Source: Hormiphora californensis (taxonomy: Eukaryota; Ctenophora; Tentaculata; Cydippida; Pleurobrachiidae). Taken from it: a stretch of 64,000 nt of DNA. Under the pieces are notes generated by a model. The model was not told the origin of the DNA. It ran no database searches and saw only the letters and a list, made by a program, of their open reading frames with translations. The DNA is taken from contig CM035355.1 in the NCBI GenBank assembly GCA_020137815.1, forward strand, positions 6,263,097 through 6,327,096, written 5' to 3'. Below, in pieces: positions 52,772 to 64,000 of this stretch (position 1 is its first letter; every line of letters begins with the position of its first letter). A program made the translations under genes and the position numbers.

Positions 52772-54081
52772 TCAACTCAACTGGAATATAAGTAAAGGGG
52801 TAATGCTTATTCGGTAGCAGCGTTTGTCTGATGAGGCCTCATGAGACAAACGGACACGTTCTTCCTGCTTATCGCTTTTTCGTTGCTCTTTACAAAGCTT
52901 TCTTTTTCTATCTTCAATAAATATTAATGTGGCCGGGCAGGCAGTAGGTACCAATGAGATATATATGGGCGCTGGAGAGAGTGAGATGGATATAGATATG
53001 GAGCCATGGAGGGATTGAGGGAAAGAGACATACAGAGATCAGAGAACTACAGAGCCAGAGATAACACATCTGATCACGGCGAGCTACTAGGAGCCCAGAA
53101 TGCAACTGAGAGACCCGATCACATATAATAGAGTGGGGTTGAACTAGATTTGAGAGCGAAATCAGAGAGCTTTTTCTCTCTCCAGGGATGGCTGAATAAA
53201 ATTCGAAACTATGATCAGCTAGTCAGATAGGAGCTGTGATTCCTGAAAGGACACAACGGTGGACAGCAAGTAACAAAAAAGGTAATGAATTTGTTCGCTC
53301 GGCAGATCGCTCGGCACGTTCAAGGACCGACGCGACTTCTCGCCTCCCTGTTATACGGCTCGCCTATTCACGACAGGACCAGGGGATGGAGTAACGGTCA
53401 TTCGGCTGAAGGAACATTCCGGCCACGACAAATCGTTTTGTAACGATTTCGTTATGGATGGTTGCGGACTCAAATTCATTCAATCTGATAGCACAACATG
53501 GCAAAACAAATTGGTGAAGAAATGTTTTATACTTTGATGCCTACTTATCCGACTTCCGAGAACTCGAATTGCAAAACTCAAGCGAAGAACTGAGCCCTTT
53601 CCCCCATGTGTTGGACAGTGTATAGATTATGAAAAGAGAGAGCAGGGAGGACTTGTGGAAGAGGCAACACGGTGCTCTGCGGTAACAGTGTAACAGGCGT
53701 AAGCTCTCCAACACGGTGCTTGGTTAGCCAGGGGAGGAGGCGGCCATTACCTGGGGAGGAGGCGTAATGGGCCGCCCTCTCTCTAACTCTGTCTGAGTGA
53801 ATTCATTTCCCGTGTTCGAGTAGTAATGACCATTGACAATCGCCATAGCCCTCTATCTCTCTGTCTCGCCCCCTCTTTCTTATAGTTTCTCTCCATCGCT
53901 CTCCTTTGCGATGGAAAGAAGGCATTGTTGAGTTTAAAATAGTAACCACGGATAATCCTTGTATAAGGTGCCCCCTTACCCTCTCTACAGTGCAAGTTAT
54001 AATTGCTTTCTGGCACTCTCAGCTAGGGGAAGGGGATGGTCACCTTTCCGCTTGCCAGCACAGTGATCATTATTTGTATTA
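52772..54081. other. Upstream flank of paralogue 1
   Basis: Probable promoter side, duplicated at 60653-61800. No exon supported. Confidence 0.5.
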
Positions 54082-54929
54082 GTCCTAGGCATTTGTGTAA
54101 GAAAGTGCCCGTTTCAGGAATTTTTAGATAACCATGCGAGACCTTCACTAAAAGTATGCTATAGGTCCCTAGAATCACCAAAAAACAGTTTACCACTTAA
54201 ACTTCCCCAGAACATATCTTAATTTGGCGTTAATTGGGTCTAATTGGCTAATAATAAATTCAAAATTCAAAATCGTCGTAGAAGGTCGTAATTGGTCGCA
54301 ATCGTTCAGAAATATTATTCTAATCATCTTTAAATCATGATAGTGACCCAATTATGTAAAATTGGTGCCTTATTTGGCGTTAATTTGGTCAAATTGGGTC
54401 TAAATTGGACAAAAATTCAAAATCGTTGTAGACGGTCGTGGTTGGTCGCAATCGTTCAGAAATATTATTCTTATCACCTTTAAAATATATTAGTGACTCA
54501 GCTCTGCCAAATTGGTGCGTAATTGGCCCTAATTGGGCCTAATTGGCTATAAGTTAAGCTTTTTTATGTTAAAACAAGAATTTCAATTTTCGCCCTGACT
54601 GGGGAAACGATTTGGAACATCAAAATTCCTTCACCAACGTGTCGTCAAGGGTCTTCTGGAACACCTCTGAGCTTTGTTACTTGCTGGTTGAGGGGCAACA
54701 TGGTCTTTTCCGGGTGTGTGTGCCACCTGTAACTTCAGGCAGAGCCTAATATTGTAAATAATTTTAGAATTAGAGTAGAGATTAAATACAGGATACTAAA
54801 GTATGTAGATTAAAATCAGGATACTAAAGTATGTAGTGAGGTAGACTATATGGCTGGCCCATATGGCTTAAAAAGTTCATACTATGACCGAACATGTTAT
54901 GTGGCTTAGATCAGACCTGTGAATGATCC

Positions 54930-55240
54930 TGAGGCCCTGCTTGATACCCCTCATGGCCTCATGCCCTACTAGATACCTTTCAGATGTAGCTAGAAACCTC
55001 TAAAACCCTACTAGGAACCACTCAGACCCCACCAGATACCCCTCAGAGTCTACAAGATGCCCCTGAGATTTTACTAAGTACCCTTCAGACCCCATAAGAT
55101 GCCCCTTTAAGAGTTGAGACCCTTCTAGATACCCCTCCGAGCATCCTAGATACCCATATTATAGTTCTAGACACTCCTTAGACCCTGCTAGATATCACTC
55201 AGATCTTTATAGATAGGTACCTCTTAGACCCTACTATAAT
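54930..55240 (+). repeat. Degenerate 25-30 bp tandem repeat
   Basis: About ten diverged copies of AGACCCTACTAGATACCCCT-like units inside the 4.6-kb foldback. Confidence 0.6.
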
Positions 55241-56694
55241 AATATTGCCCGGCCGAGACAGATATTAATAAGGGGACTCTTATGACTTAGACCCATAGAT
55301 ACTACTACAACGGCTGATTTTCTCCCATAAATGCCTCTGGGCATGTCTCTACTAACGACTATTCCACACTATTTAGCGTTGAAGTCAACTCATGTTTTGG
55401 TAAAATATTCAACTGCATGATATTAATTACTAGCTCACCCATTGGGTGTGCCTCAAGTAAGGGCTTTTTGATATGTGTTAGTAAAACACAAGGATTGTTT
55501 CTATCCTGTTTGATAAATACTGATCCAGCAGGAATTCTCCCAACATAACAAAAATATCTCACTGATGGGTGGGTCGATTTAGAGCGGCAAAAAGGCAAAA
55601 TGTTCAGAGAGCTATTCTCTACTACCTACAACAAACTTGTCCTATTCTGATCCGGTCCACTCTCACTTTAATTTCGCCCCTTTCAACGTTAATAACACGG
55701 TTGCCATGGCAACTGAATTGGTAACTATGGGGACTGGCGTGTCAAAATTCATTCCAAACATTAAGAAACTTCCACTGGAAGTTCCAAAACTGTGAGCAAC
55801 AGCTTTACAGCTTTGGGCCTATAAAGTGTTTTATGAAGGAGCACTGTCGCTTAGATACCGCCTAACGAACGACCACCACTTCGACGCGACATCTCCAAAT
55901 TATAACAGAGATTACTGATGTCCAAAACTCCCTCTCTCTCACTCTCTTTCTCTCACACACACTCTCGTTTGTATGCTGCATTTAGAAGAAAAAAGAACGG
56001 CTCTTGACAAGGATCAATATTATGCACCGGGAAGAAAGCGATATTAGCTACCAACTCCCATACTAGTCTAAAAATCAGAGCACACGTGCTAAAACGATCA
56101 TCTGGGCAGGGAAAATATAAAGTTGTTCAAGTTGTATGATATAAATATTATAATAATGCTCGATCGTTGAGCTTGAGTTGACCCTCTCCCTTTATCTTTA
56201 TCTCTCTTTTTTCTCTATAGTCTCTCCATATCTCTCACTCCGTGACTAGCCATCTCTGACGTGTCGGTGCTTAAGGAATGCTTTAATAATTCTTTGCCTT
56301 GGATTATCTCTCCATTCTTTTATGTGTCTCTTACTCAAGCATCGGCGTGCCAAAGCTAATGGCTTTGTTTTTCATAATGGTTATATCGAGCTGAGGCAAA
56401 GAAGAGTTAGATGGATAGAGAGGGAGAGATCTGCCTATCTGTCTGTCTGTCTGTCATGTCTGTCTGTCATGTCTGTCTTTCCGTCTGCCTGTCTATCTGT
56501 CCGTCTGACTGCTCGTGGCAATAATAATTAACTCTGTGCCTGCTATTGCTAAATTATTCATATCCAACATTCGAATAGCAATGATCATCGGGGGGGGGGG
56601 GGGGGCACGGCGTGCCCCAGGGTATTTTAACATTTGTTTTAGTGACCAAGTGATAAAAGGTATCTAGTAGGGCATGAACTTTTTAAGCCATATA
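55241..56694. other. Central unique part of the foldback
   Basis: No supported gene. It holds CT- and GTCT-rich stretches near 55930-55965 and 56440-56510, and a run of 16-17 G at about 56590-56606. Confidence 0.4.
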
Positions 56695-56911
56695 CAGTCG
56701 GAACCCGATTTACCGGGCCCCGATATACCGGGCACCCCGCAGGAACCGACCGAATCAAGTAAACAACCAATCAGAACTCGTTATTTAGGTCACGTGACTG
56801 GTTATCAGCCAATCAGGGACCAGTATTTCCTGATTCGGTCGGTTCCTGGCACCCCGATTCGCCGGTCAAAACCCTTTCTCCCGAGCATCCCGGTAAATCG
56901 GGGTCCGACTG
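56695..56911. mobile_element. pogo/Tigger-like MITE with TA duplication
   Basis: CAGTCGGAACCCGATTTACC and GGTAAATCGGGGTCCGACTG are inverted, with TA at 56693-56694 and 56912-56913. It is 217 bp and the best-preserved of three copies in the window. CAG-initial termini and TA duplication are the Tc1/mariner-pogo pattern. Confidence 0.8.
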
Positions 56912-57046
56912 TAATAGCTGAAACACGGATATGCATACTTTAATATCCTGATTTTAATCTCTACTCCGATTCTAAAATTATTTCCAATATTGGGCTCTGC
57001 CTGAAGTTACAGGTGGCACACACACCCGGAAATGACCATGTTGCCC

Positions 57047-58060
57047 CCAGTGGCAGAAAGATGAGTATTTGAGTATTTTATACTGATGCACTTGTGATGA
57101 AGAAAGAAAGAAATGATGCATCATGATGCACATCGAGGTTGCACTTGATCAACCAAAATTTTTAGAAAATATCAGCAGAAGCTCTAAAAATAGTCCAGGG
57201 GCATGTCTAGTGGTAGCTTTTTTGTCAAAATCGTTTTAAGTTTGTGTTTTGTCAAAAAGATGCACCGTACATTTAGATACGGCAAAATACTCGAGTATTT
57301 TGGCGTATCTAAGTGCATCAGTGCATCTTTTTTTCAAATCGAGTTTTTCTTTAAATTTTAGGTTTCCTACAGGCTAAATATGGTTCATAGACCACGTTTA
57401 TGACTGTTTAAGACTATATCTGAAATAAAAATACCCCAAACTTGCCAAATTTGGTCATAGTATTTTGGCGTATCTAAGTGCATCAGTGCATCTTTTTTTC
57501 AAATCGAGTTTTTCTTTAAATTTTAGGTTTCCTACAGGCTAAATATGGTTCATAGACCACGTTTATGACTGTTTAAGACTATATCTGAAATAAAAACACC
57601 CCAAACTTGCCAAATTTGGTCATAGTATTTTGGCGTATCTAAGTGCATCAGTGCATCTTTTTTTCAAATCGAGTTTTTCTTTAAATTTTAGGTTTCCTAC
57701 AGGCTAAATATGGTTCATAGACCACGTTTATGACTGTTTAAGACTATATCTGAAATAAAAATACCCCAAACTTGCCAAATTTGGTCATAGTATTTTGGCG
57801 TATCTAAGTGCATCAGTGCATCATTTTTTCAAATCGAATTTTTCTTAAATTTCAGGTTTCCTATAGGCTAAATATGGTTCATAGACCACGTTTATGACTG
57901 TTTAAGACTATATCTGAAATAAAAATACCCCAAAATGACCCACAGACCCACTGCCGTCGCGATGGGTTGCAAAATTGTGGCCTTCGGCCACAACTGAAAG
58001 ATGCACTTTGAGGTTGCTAAATTTGAATACTGATGCACCAATCATCTTCCTGCCACTGGG
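57047..58060. mobile_element. hAT-like element carrying tandem repeats, nested in the foldback arm
   Basis: Termini CCAGTGGCAGAAAGATGA and TCATCTTCCTGCCACTGG, with ATGTTGCCC directly repeated at 57038-57046 and 58061-58069. The intact left arm of the host foldback shows the empty site (complement of GGGGCAACATGG near 54695). Non-autonomous, 1,014 bp. Confidence 0.8.
57296..57930 (+). repeat. 165-bp tandem repeat, about 4 copies
   Basis: Units begin TATTTTGGCGTATCTAAGTG at 57296, 57461, 57626 and 57791, nearly identical. They form most of the interior of the hAT-like element. Confidence 0.95.
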
Positions 58061-58670
58061 ATGTTGCCCATCAACCCGCAAGTAACAAAGCTCAGAGGTG
58101 TTCCAGAAGACCCTTGACGACACGTTGGTGAAGGAATTTTGATGTTCCAAATTGTTTCCCCAGTCAGGGCGAAAATTGAAATTCTTGTTTTAACATAAAA
58201 AAGCTTAACTTATAGCCAATTAGGCCCAATTAGGGCCAATTACGCACCAATTTGGCAGAGCTGAGTCACTAATATGTTTTAAAGGTGATACGAATAATAT
58301 TTCTGAACGATTGCGACCAACCACGACCGTCTACAACGATTTTGAATTTTTGCCCAATTTAGACCCAATTTGACCAAATTAACGCCAAATAAGGCACCAA
58401 TTTTACATAATTGGGTCACTATCATGATTTAAAGATGATTAGAATAATATTTCTGAACGATTGCGACCAATTACGACCTTCTACGACGATTTTGAATTTT
58501 GAATTCATTATTAGCCAATTAGACCCAATTAACGCCAAATTAAGAGATGTTCTGGGGAAGTTTAAGTGGTAAACTTTTTTTTGGTGATTCTAGGGACCTA
58601 TAGCATACTTTTAGTGAAGGTCTCGCATGGTTATCTAATAATTCCTGTATTTGACTCAAATGCCTAGGAC

Positions 58671-58896
58671 TATATACACACTCAGAACCCTTTAAAATAG
58701 TAAATTCAAACAAGAAATTTTGCCAAACAAATGTTTCACCCGTAAGGGATCTTCAGTGACAGCAATAAACTACCAAAAATGAAAATCTCCAGTACTCCCC
58801 CAAAAGAAATATAAGATGGTCTCATATATAAACGTTCTCAGGTGACCAAAAACAACCCACACTAGTAGACACACAATACCAATAGTAAATTACACA

Positions 58897-58927
<31 letters not shown>

Positions 58928-59167
58928 AGTAAATTCTAAAAAAACTTAAGTAGACTAGTACCACGAGACATCATGTAGTAGTCCATTTTACAGTCTCCAT
59001 GTCTCTGATGCTCAACAATCGGTCAGAACAACTAATAGCAACTTCGGTAGTACTGCCAGTGCCACAAAAACACGCAAAGACACAGTCTTACTTCCAGGTT
59101 CAACCTCCACCACCCTGCCTCCTTCTGAAGTATTCGCCTTGTTCCCCGGAATGTCGTAAAAACAAAG
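58671..59167. other. Downstream flank of paralogue 2
   Basis: (CT)n at about 58900-58927. From about 59003 the sequence matches the downstream flank of paralogue 1. No gene. Confidence 0.5.
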
Positions 59168-61795
59168 TCAAACCCACTCTGAAATCAGAAACTGGTTATA
59201 ATGGTCAGGCTTATTGATACTCCCCACCCACTCTGGCGGTGGACCAGTGGTGATGGGGCCTGGTACCTAGTAGGTATCTGTTGCGATGTTCAATACATCC
59301 AGGCCATTCTTACTGGTTACATAATACCTGTTTGTAGATGATCCAACCTAGCTCCACGGTGTTTAGCATCTTCTGCTGGTGTATTCGGGAACAATGGCAC
59401 AATGATGATCGGTGTATATGTATGTATACGGATATATCTAACTGTAAACTACCAATTATTTACTAAACTGTTGATTAATCAGTTTACAGTTTAAGATATT
59501 CGTACACACGGTAAACGGTGATAGTGGTATCCTGCTGCCTAGCAAAAGTGCCCCAACAACTTTTACTTGACATTGCAGTTGCCACATCACAGTTTAGTCA
59601 TACCCATTTTACCCCCCCTCCCTTACACCGTCTATTATAATAATCACCTACTTACACATTTTACTTACTCAGTTCTTGGCACCGAATGTCTCCTACATCG
59701 GTACTCCAAGTTCCATCATCTTGGCACGTAATTTCACCATCGCCCCCAATCAGTAGATGCTTGCGCTCACAAACAACGGCAACGCTAGTCCCTGGTGGTG
59801 AGGCAGTCCAGCTTCCTTGTGTAGATCCCTCAATCGTGAAGGTAGGGCATTCTATAGGTGCTGGAAATAGGATTACAGCGTTACAGAGTCATCATCAAAT
59901 GATTATACAAGCCATTGTATTACTAATCAGGAATAATGATTCATTAAATGCAAAGTCAAATACCGGGTGATGGGTAGAAATCAGATGCTGTGTCGCCACT
60001 GTTAAAACCTATCTCATCCACAACATCACCACTCCATACCCCACACCATGTTGCAGCATATGCAGCATTAAACACGAAGTTGACCAACTCGACACCATTA
60101 CACGAGATGATAAGGGCGGTTTCCGTTTTGGTAAACGTCCATATCTTATCATCCTCTTCCGCGGGCTGTGTTGGCAGGTTACTTTCCCAGTTACAGTTTT
60201 GTATCTTATACTTATATTTGGAGGAGAACGTCACCTGCACGTTACCTGCACCATACATATTCACATAGATCACATCTCCGCTGCCTAGTAAGGAGTCAGT
60301 TTTTATCTGGACAGGTGTTTCTTCTAGGTCCCAGGGAATTCGTACATCCCTCTCTACAGCTGTCCACACTGAAACGCAATATATATTTTCAAGAAACTAG
60401 AAAAGGGATTACATACTGCAAAGGAATTTATTTTCGCGGGTTTGATCAAAATGGAGTATTTTCGCGGAGTTGATTTTCGCTGATCCCACTACCCCATTTC
60501 ACGGTCCGTTCTAACTACGTCAAGAGTACGCCGTCATAATATTCTGTTGCTATCTATTGTATGTCAAACCAACCTGTTGATGCAGTAGCTGTGCAGTACA
60601 AGACAGTCAGAACAAACACTGATGTGAAGCGCATCGCTTCAAAGACAGACATTCAACTCAACTGTAAAATAAGTAAAGGGGTAAAGCGGTAATGCTTTTC
60701 TTTCTCCTTGCTCTGTACAAAGCTCTCTTTTCCTATTTCAATAAATATTAATGGGGCCAGGTCAGGTAGTAGGTACCAAAGAGATCTGAGAGAGAGTGAG
60801 TGAGATGGAGAGGAAGATAGATTTTTTCGGAGCATGCAAGGCTAGCCCATCTAAGGCTATTCCGTGTGCGTCTTCAGTTACCCGCACAAACGACTAGCAC
60901 ACCCTACCATAGAAATACAGGGAGAGAGCGTGTTGCGGTAACACGTGATGTCGATAGCATTTCAATTGACTGCTCGCGGTACAAGAGAGAAGACAGCATT
61001 ATAAATAAAGAGTTCAGTTATACAGAACGAGGAGAAAGAAAAGCATTTAAATGCTGAGCATAACTCTTTGTCTTCAGAACTCTTTGTCTTCAATAAATAT
61101 TAATGGGGCCCCGGGCCATGGCAGGTAGTAGGTACCAAAGAGATCTGAGAGAGAGTGAGATGGAGAGGAAGATAGATATATGGAGGGAGATATATACAGA
61201 GATCAGAGAAATACAGAGATCAGAGATAACTCTTTTTCTACCTCCTATCTAACTACATCTAATGCAAATTTGCTCACGGCAAACTACTAGGAGCCCAGAA
61301 TGGAAATGAGAGACCCGATCACAAACAGAGCAGGATTGAACTATATTGGAGAGCGAAATCAGAGAGCTTTTTCTCTCCAGGGATGGCTGAATAATTTTTC
61401 TCCAGGGAGGGGGGGGCTGACCAAAATTGGAAACTAAGTATCACCTATTAATTCTATAACGGGCTACCTACTTATCCGAGAACTCGAATTGCAAAACTCA
61501 AACGGAGAACTGAGTACTGCTCTGTTTTGGACAGAGAGAGAGCAGAGAGGGCTTGTGGAAGAGGCAAAACGGTGATCTGCGGTAACAGTTTAACAGACGT
61601 AAGCTCTCCAACACGGTGCTTGGTTACTAACCAATGGTTAGCGAGGGGAGGAGGCAGTCGTTACCTCAACCTGGGGAGGAGGCGTAATGGGCCGCCCTCT
61701 CTCTAACTCTGTCCGAGTGAATTCATTTGCCGTGTTCAAGAAACAAGTAGTAATGACCATTGATCATCGGCATAGCCCTCTATCTCTCTGTCTCG

Positions 61796-61800
<5 letters not shown>
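59003..61800. repeat. Segmental duplication, unit B
   Basis: Counterpart of 49905-53875. Within unit B a short piece of the upstream flank (AATAAATATTAATGGGGCC ... GGTACCAAAGAGATCTGAG) is itself repeated at about 60738-60800 and 61090-61160. Confidence 0.8.
59168..60652 (-). CDS. Secreted FAMeT-like plus sushi protein, paralogue 2
   Basis: Minus-strand exons 60652-60574, 60368-59964, 59860-59669, 59372-59328 and 59178-59168, phase 1 throughout, encode 243 residues. The organisation is identical to the gene at 49994-52771: signal peptide (MRFTSVFVLTVLYC), FAMeT-like domain (WTAVERDVRIPWDLEETPVQ, LGSGDVIYVNM, IQNCNWESNLPTQP, TETALIISCNGVE), four-cysteine sushi module, linker exon (DAKHRGARLDHLQTG). 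The last exon stops after EWV, where paralogue 1 continues for about 17 more residues. The domain core motifs are the same, whereas the AxxYAATWCGVWSGD region differs, so the binding face may have diverged. Both probably arose by the segmental duplication. Confidence 0.85.
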
Positions 61801-61828
<28 letters not shown>

Positions 61829-61889
61829 CAGTAAAGCACGTGGGTAGTTAGAACGTGGGCAGTGGGAAGATGTAGAGCTCTACATAGAT

Positions 61890-61925
<36 letters not shown>

Positions 61926-62195
61926 CCAGGCAGGGAAAGGAGGTCGGGTCCAATCATCCATCTAGCCTGGTCCCGTTTCTAATGGGGGTTCAAATTGGTA
62001 ATGTGATAGTAATTATTTCTGTCTTAAACTGAACGACAATTTTTGTAAAACGGTCCGTTCAAAAGAATGGGAAAATCCCAAAACAAAACATCTTCTGACG
62101 CATTCCTCTGATAAACTACCTAGATATTATCACACTACACAAACACGTATTCAGTTCTCCGGAAACACCTCCTCAATTATATATCTTAAGATTGT
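60653..62195. other. Upstream flank of paralogue 2 and spacer
   Basis: Duplicated flank to about 61800, then (CT)n at about 61798-61824 and (GA)n at about 61890-61922. 61930-62195 is unique. No exon supported. Confidence 0.5.
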
Positions 62196-64000
62196 CTATT
62201 GTTCTGTCGCAGCCACAGAAGTCTCTTGATCAGTCTTGCTTACTTCCGTCTCAATATCATCTCCTGCCCTGGACTGTGACGGCTGAAAATGGGAAAAAGG
62301 GTGTTAGAATATTTTCTGAAGGAACATCAAAATCAGGGCTGTTAAAGAGCTAAACTAAATGGTGTTGACACCCATGCTAGGGCTGTACGTGCCCTAATGT
62401 GATGCAAGAAGGGGGGCTCCGCAGGTCCTAAAGAATGCTGAAGAGAGAGAGAGGGGAGGTGTTGTTCTTACAAGAAAAGAACGGGATGCCTCACAAACAC
62501 GTCTGAGACTTGCCCTCTATCTTTTCCTCTAACTTTCACTTTCATTGGGAGGGAGTAGGGGCGGCGGGAGTTGCTGGCTTGGCTACCGGGGTAGGGGCGG
62601 CGGGAGTTGCTGCCTTTTCCGCAGGAGTAGGTGCGGCGGGAGTTGCCGGCTTTGCTACCGGAGTAGGGGCGGCGGGAGTTGCTACCTTTTCCGCTGGAGT
62701 AGGGGCGGCGGGAGTTGCTGCCTTTTCCGCTGGAGTAGGGGCGGCGGGAGTTGCTGCTTTTTCCGCTGGAGTAGGGGCGGCGGGAGTTGCTGGCTTTGCT
62801 ACCGGAGTAGGTGCGGCGGGAGTTGCCGGCTTTGCTACTGGAGTAGGGGTGGCGGGAGTTGCTGCCTTTTCCGCTGGAGTAGGGGCGGCGGGAGTTGCTG
62901 CTTTTTCTGCAGGAGTAGGGGCGGCGGGAGTTGCTGCTTTTTCTGCAGGAGTAGGGGCGGCGGGAGTTGCTGCCTTTTCCGCAGGAGTAGGGGCGGCGGG
63001 AGTTGCTGGCTTGGCTACCGGAGTAGGGGCGGCGGGAGTTGCTGCTTTTTCCGCTGGAGTAGGAGCGGCGGGAGTTGCTGCTTTTTCTGCAGGAGTAGGG
63101 GCGGCGGGAGTTGCTGTCTTAGCTACCGGAGTAGGGGCGGCGGGAGTTGCTGCTTTTTCCGCTGGAGTAGGTGCGGCGGGAGTTGCTGCTTTTTCCGCTG
63201 GAGTAGGGGCGGCGGGAGTTGCTGCTTTTTCTGCTGGAGTAGGGGCAGCGGGAGTTGCTGGCTTGGCTATCGGGGTAGGGGCGGCGGGAGTTGCTGCCTT
63301 TTCAGCTGGAGTAGGGGCGGCGGGAGTTTGTGCTTTTTCCGCAGGAGTAGGGGCGGCGGGAGTTGCTGCCTTTTCAGCTGGAGTAGGAGCGGCGGGAGTT
63401 GCTGCCTTTTCCGCTGAAGTAGGGGCTGCGGGAGTTGCTGGCTTGGCTACCGGAGTAGGGGCGGCGGGAGTTGCTGCTTTTTCTGCTGGAGTAGGAGCGG
63501 CGGGAGTTGCCGCCTTTTCCGCTGGAGTAGGGGCGGCGGGAGTTGCTGGCTTTGCTACCGGCGTAGGAGCGGCGGGAGTTGCTGCTTTTTCTGCTGGAGT
63601 AGGGGCGGCGGGAGTTACTGCTTTTTCTGCTGGAGTAGGGGCGGCGGGAGTTGCTACCTTTTCCGCTGGAGTAGGGGCGGCGGGAGTCGCTGCCTTAGCT
63701 ACTGGAGTAGGGGCGGCGGGAGTTGCAGCCTTTTCCGCTGGAGTAGGGGCGGCTGGAGTTGCTGCTTTTTCCGCGGGAGTAGGGGCGGCGGGAGTTGCTG
63801 CCTTTTCCGCTGGAGTTGGGGCGGCGGGAGTTGCTGCCTTAGCTACTGGAGTAGGGGCAGCGGGAGTTGCTGCCTTTTCCGCTGGAGTAGGGGCGGCGGG
63901 AGTTGCTGCTTTTTCTGCAGGAGTAGGGGCGGCGGGAGTTGCTGTCTTAGCTACTGGAGTAGGGGCGGCTGGAGTTGCTGCTTTTTCCGCTGGAGTAGGG
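62196..64000 (-). CDS. Ala/Pro/Thr/Lys 12-residue repeat protein, 3' part (5' end outside window)
   Basis: On the minus strand an open frame enters from beyond 64000 and runs to a TGA at 62542-62544 without one interruption. It contains about 40 tandem 36-bp units encoding AEKAATPAAPTP, with VAKPATPAAPTP and VAKTATPAAPTP variants interspersed. It has no Met, so a start-based ORF search misses it; the opposite-strand Gly/Ser/Cys/Arg frame is its shadow. A separate likely last exon, 62282-62196, follows a good acceptor (CCATTTTCAG) and encodes PSQSRAGDDIETEV, ending at TAG. Whether it is joined to the repeat exon by a donor within a CCGGTAGCC unit, or the protein simply ends PTPSQ at 62544, is open. 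Function unknown; the extended lysine-bearing Pro/Ala repeat suggests a linker-like or matrix protein, or a histone H1-like tail. Confidence 0.65.
62545..64000 (-). repeat. 36-bp tandem repeat, about 40 units
   Basis: Units of 36 bp, GGAGTAGGGGCGGCGGGAGT on the plus strand followed by 16 variable bases. All indels, if any, keep the frame. The array continues past the window edge. Confidence 0.95.

Larger units (their letters stand above)
49905..53875. repeat. Segmental duplication, unit A (unit B at 59003-61800)
   Basis: Similarity to 59003-61800 covers the FAMeT/sushi gene and its upstream flank. Shared flank landmarks are GCTCAACAATCGGTCA at the 3' side, AATAAATATTAATG and GGTACCAA upstream of exon 1, CTACTAGGAGCCCAGAATG, and GGAGGAGGCGTAATGGGCCG near the outer end. 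Unit A additionally has the 1.27-kb foldback. Confidence 0.85.
54082..58670. mobile_element. 4.6-kb foldback element with nested insertions
   Basis: GTCCTAGGCATTTG at the left and CAAATGCCTAGGAC at the right, with TA just outside each. Arms of about 700 bp pair through landmarks GATAACCATGCGAGACC, AAACTTCCCCAGAACAT, ACACGTTGGTGAAGGAATTT and GGCAGAGCC. The arms are rich in TAATTGG-type words. The right arm is split by the element at 57047-58060. The middle (about 54790-56930) holds a degenerate repeat, unique sequence and a pogo-like MITE. No transposase frame was found. Confidence 0.8.

Noticed and set aside
62545-63417. Plus-strand Gly/Ser/Cys/Arg-rich protein of 290 residues
   Set aside because: Antisense of the 12-residue Ala/Pro/Thr repeat. 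It stops at 63417 while the minus frame stays open to the window edge, and its composition is implausible.

Overview
The window is eukaryotic, from an animal. It has spliced genes with short to mid-sized introns (about 70 bp to 2 kb), a nuclear tRNA with internal A and B boxes, a SIRT1-type sirtuin, a cytosolic thioredoxin, a furin-type matrix metalloproteinase and secreted SRCR, sushi and FAMeT-like domains. Long microsatellites and many small inverted-repeat transposons fill the gaps. The mix suggests a marine invertebrate. A sponge or another early-branching animal is my guess, but nothing here proves it.

Layout. 345-417 (-): tRNA-Val(AAC). 1428-21357 (+): most of one giant gene for a disordered, repeat-built protein of about 6,500 residues, its 5' end not identified. 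22170-23273 (-): four-exon thioredoxin with a WCRPC active site. 23274-30201: no gene I can support, only microsatellites and MITE relics. 31555-40332 (-): a secreted modular metalloproteinase of about 16 exons (signal peptide, SRCR, Cys-rich modules, MMP prodomain, inserted beta-rich domain, furin site, zinc catalytic domain, hemopexin-like tail). 41505-44836: a 3 kb GACT tetranucleotide array with higher-order structure, bracketed by two inverted copies of a 65-bp hairpin. 46018-48569 (+): three-exon SIRT1 orthologue. 49994-52771 and 59168-60652 (both -): two paralogous secreted genes (FAMeT-like plus sushi domain) lying in a segmental duplication and separated by a 4.6 kb foldback element with younger insertions nested in it. 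62196-64000 (-): 3' part of a gene with at least 40 copies of a 12-residue Ala/Pro/Thr/Lys repeat, running off the window.

How it fits together. The thioredoxin and SIRT1 are housekeeping redox and deacylase genes. The metalloproteinase and the two FAMeT/sushi proteins look extracellular (matrix or recognition). The giant gene and the 12-residue-repeat gene are expanded low-complexity proteins. I see no operon-like arrangement. I reconstructed exons by hand from GT-AG sites and phase continuity. Two places stay open: the exact introns of the giant gene near 9.9 kb and 11.4 kb, and one junction in the metalloproteinase near 34.37-34.47 kb.
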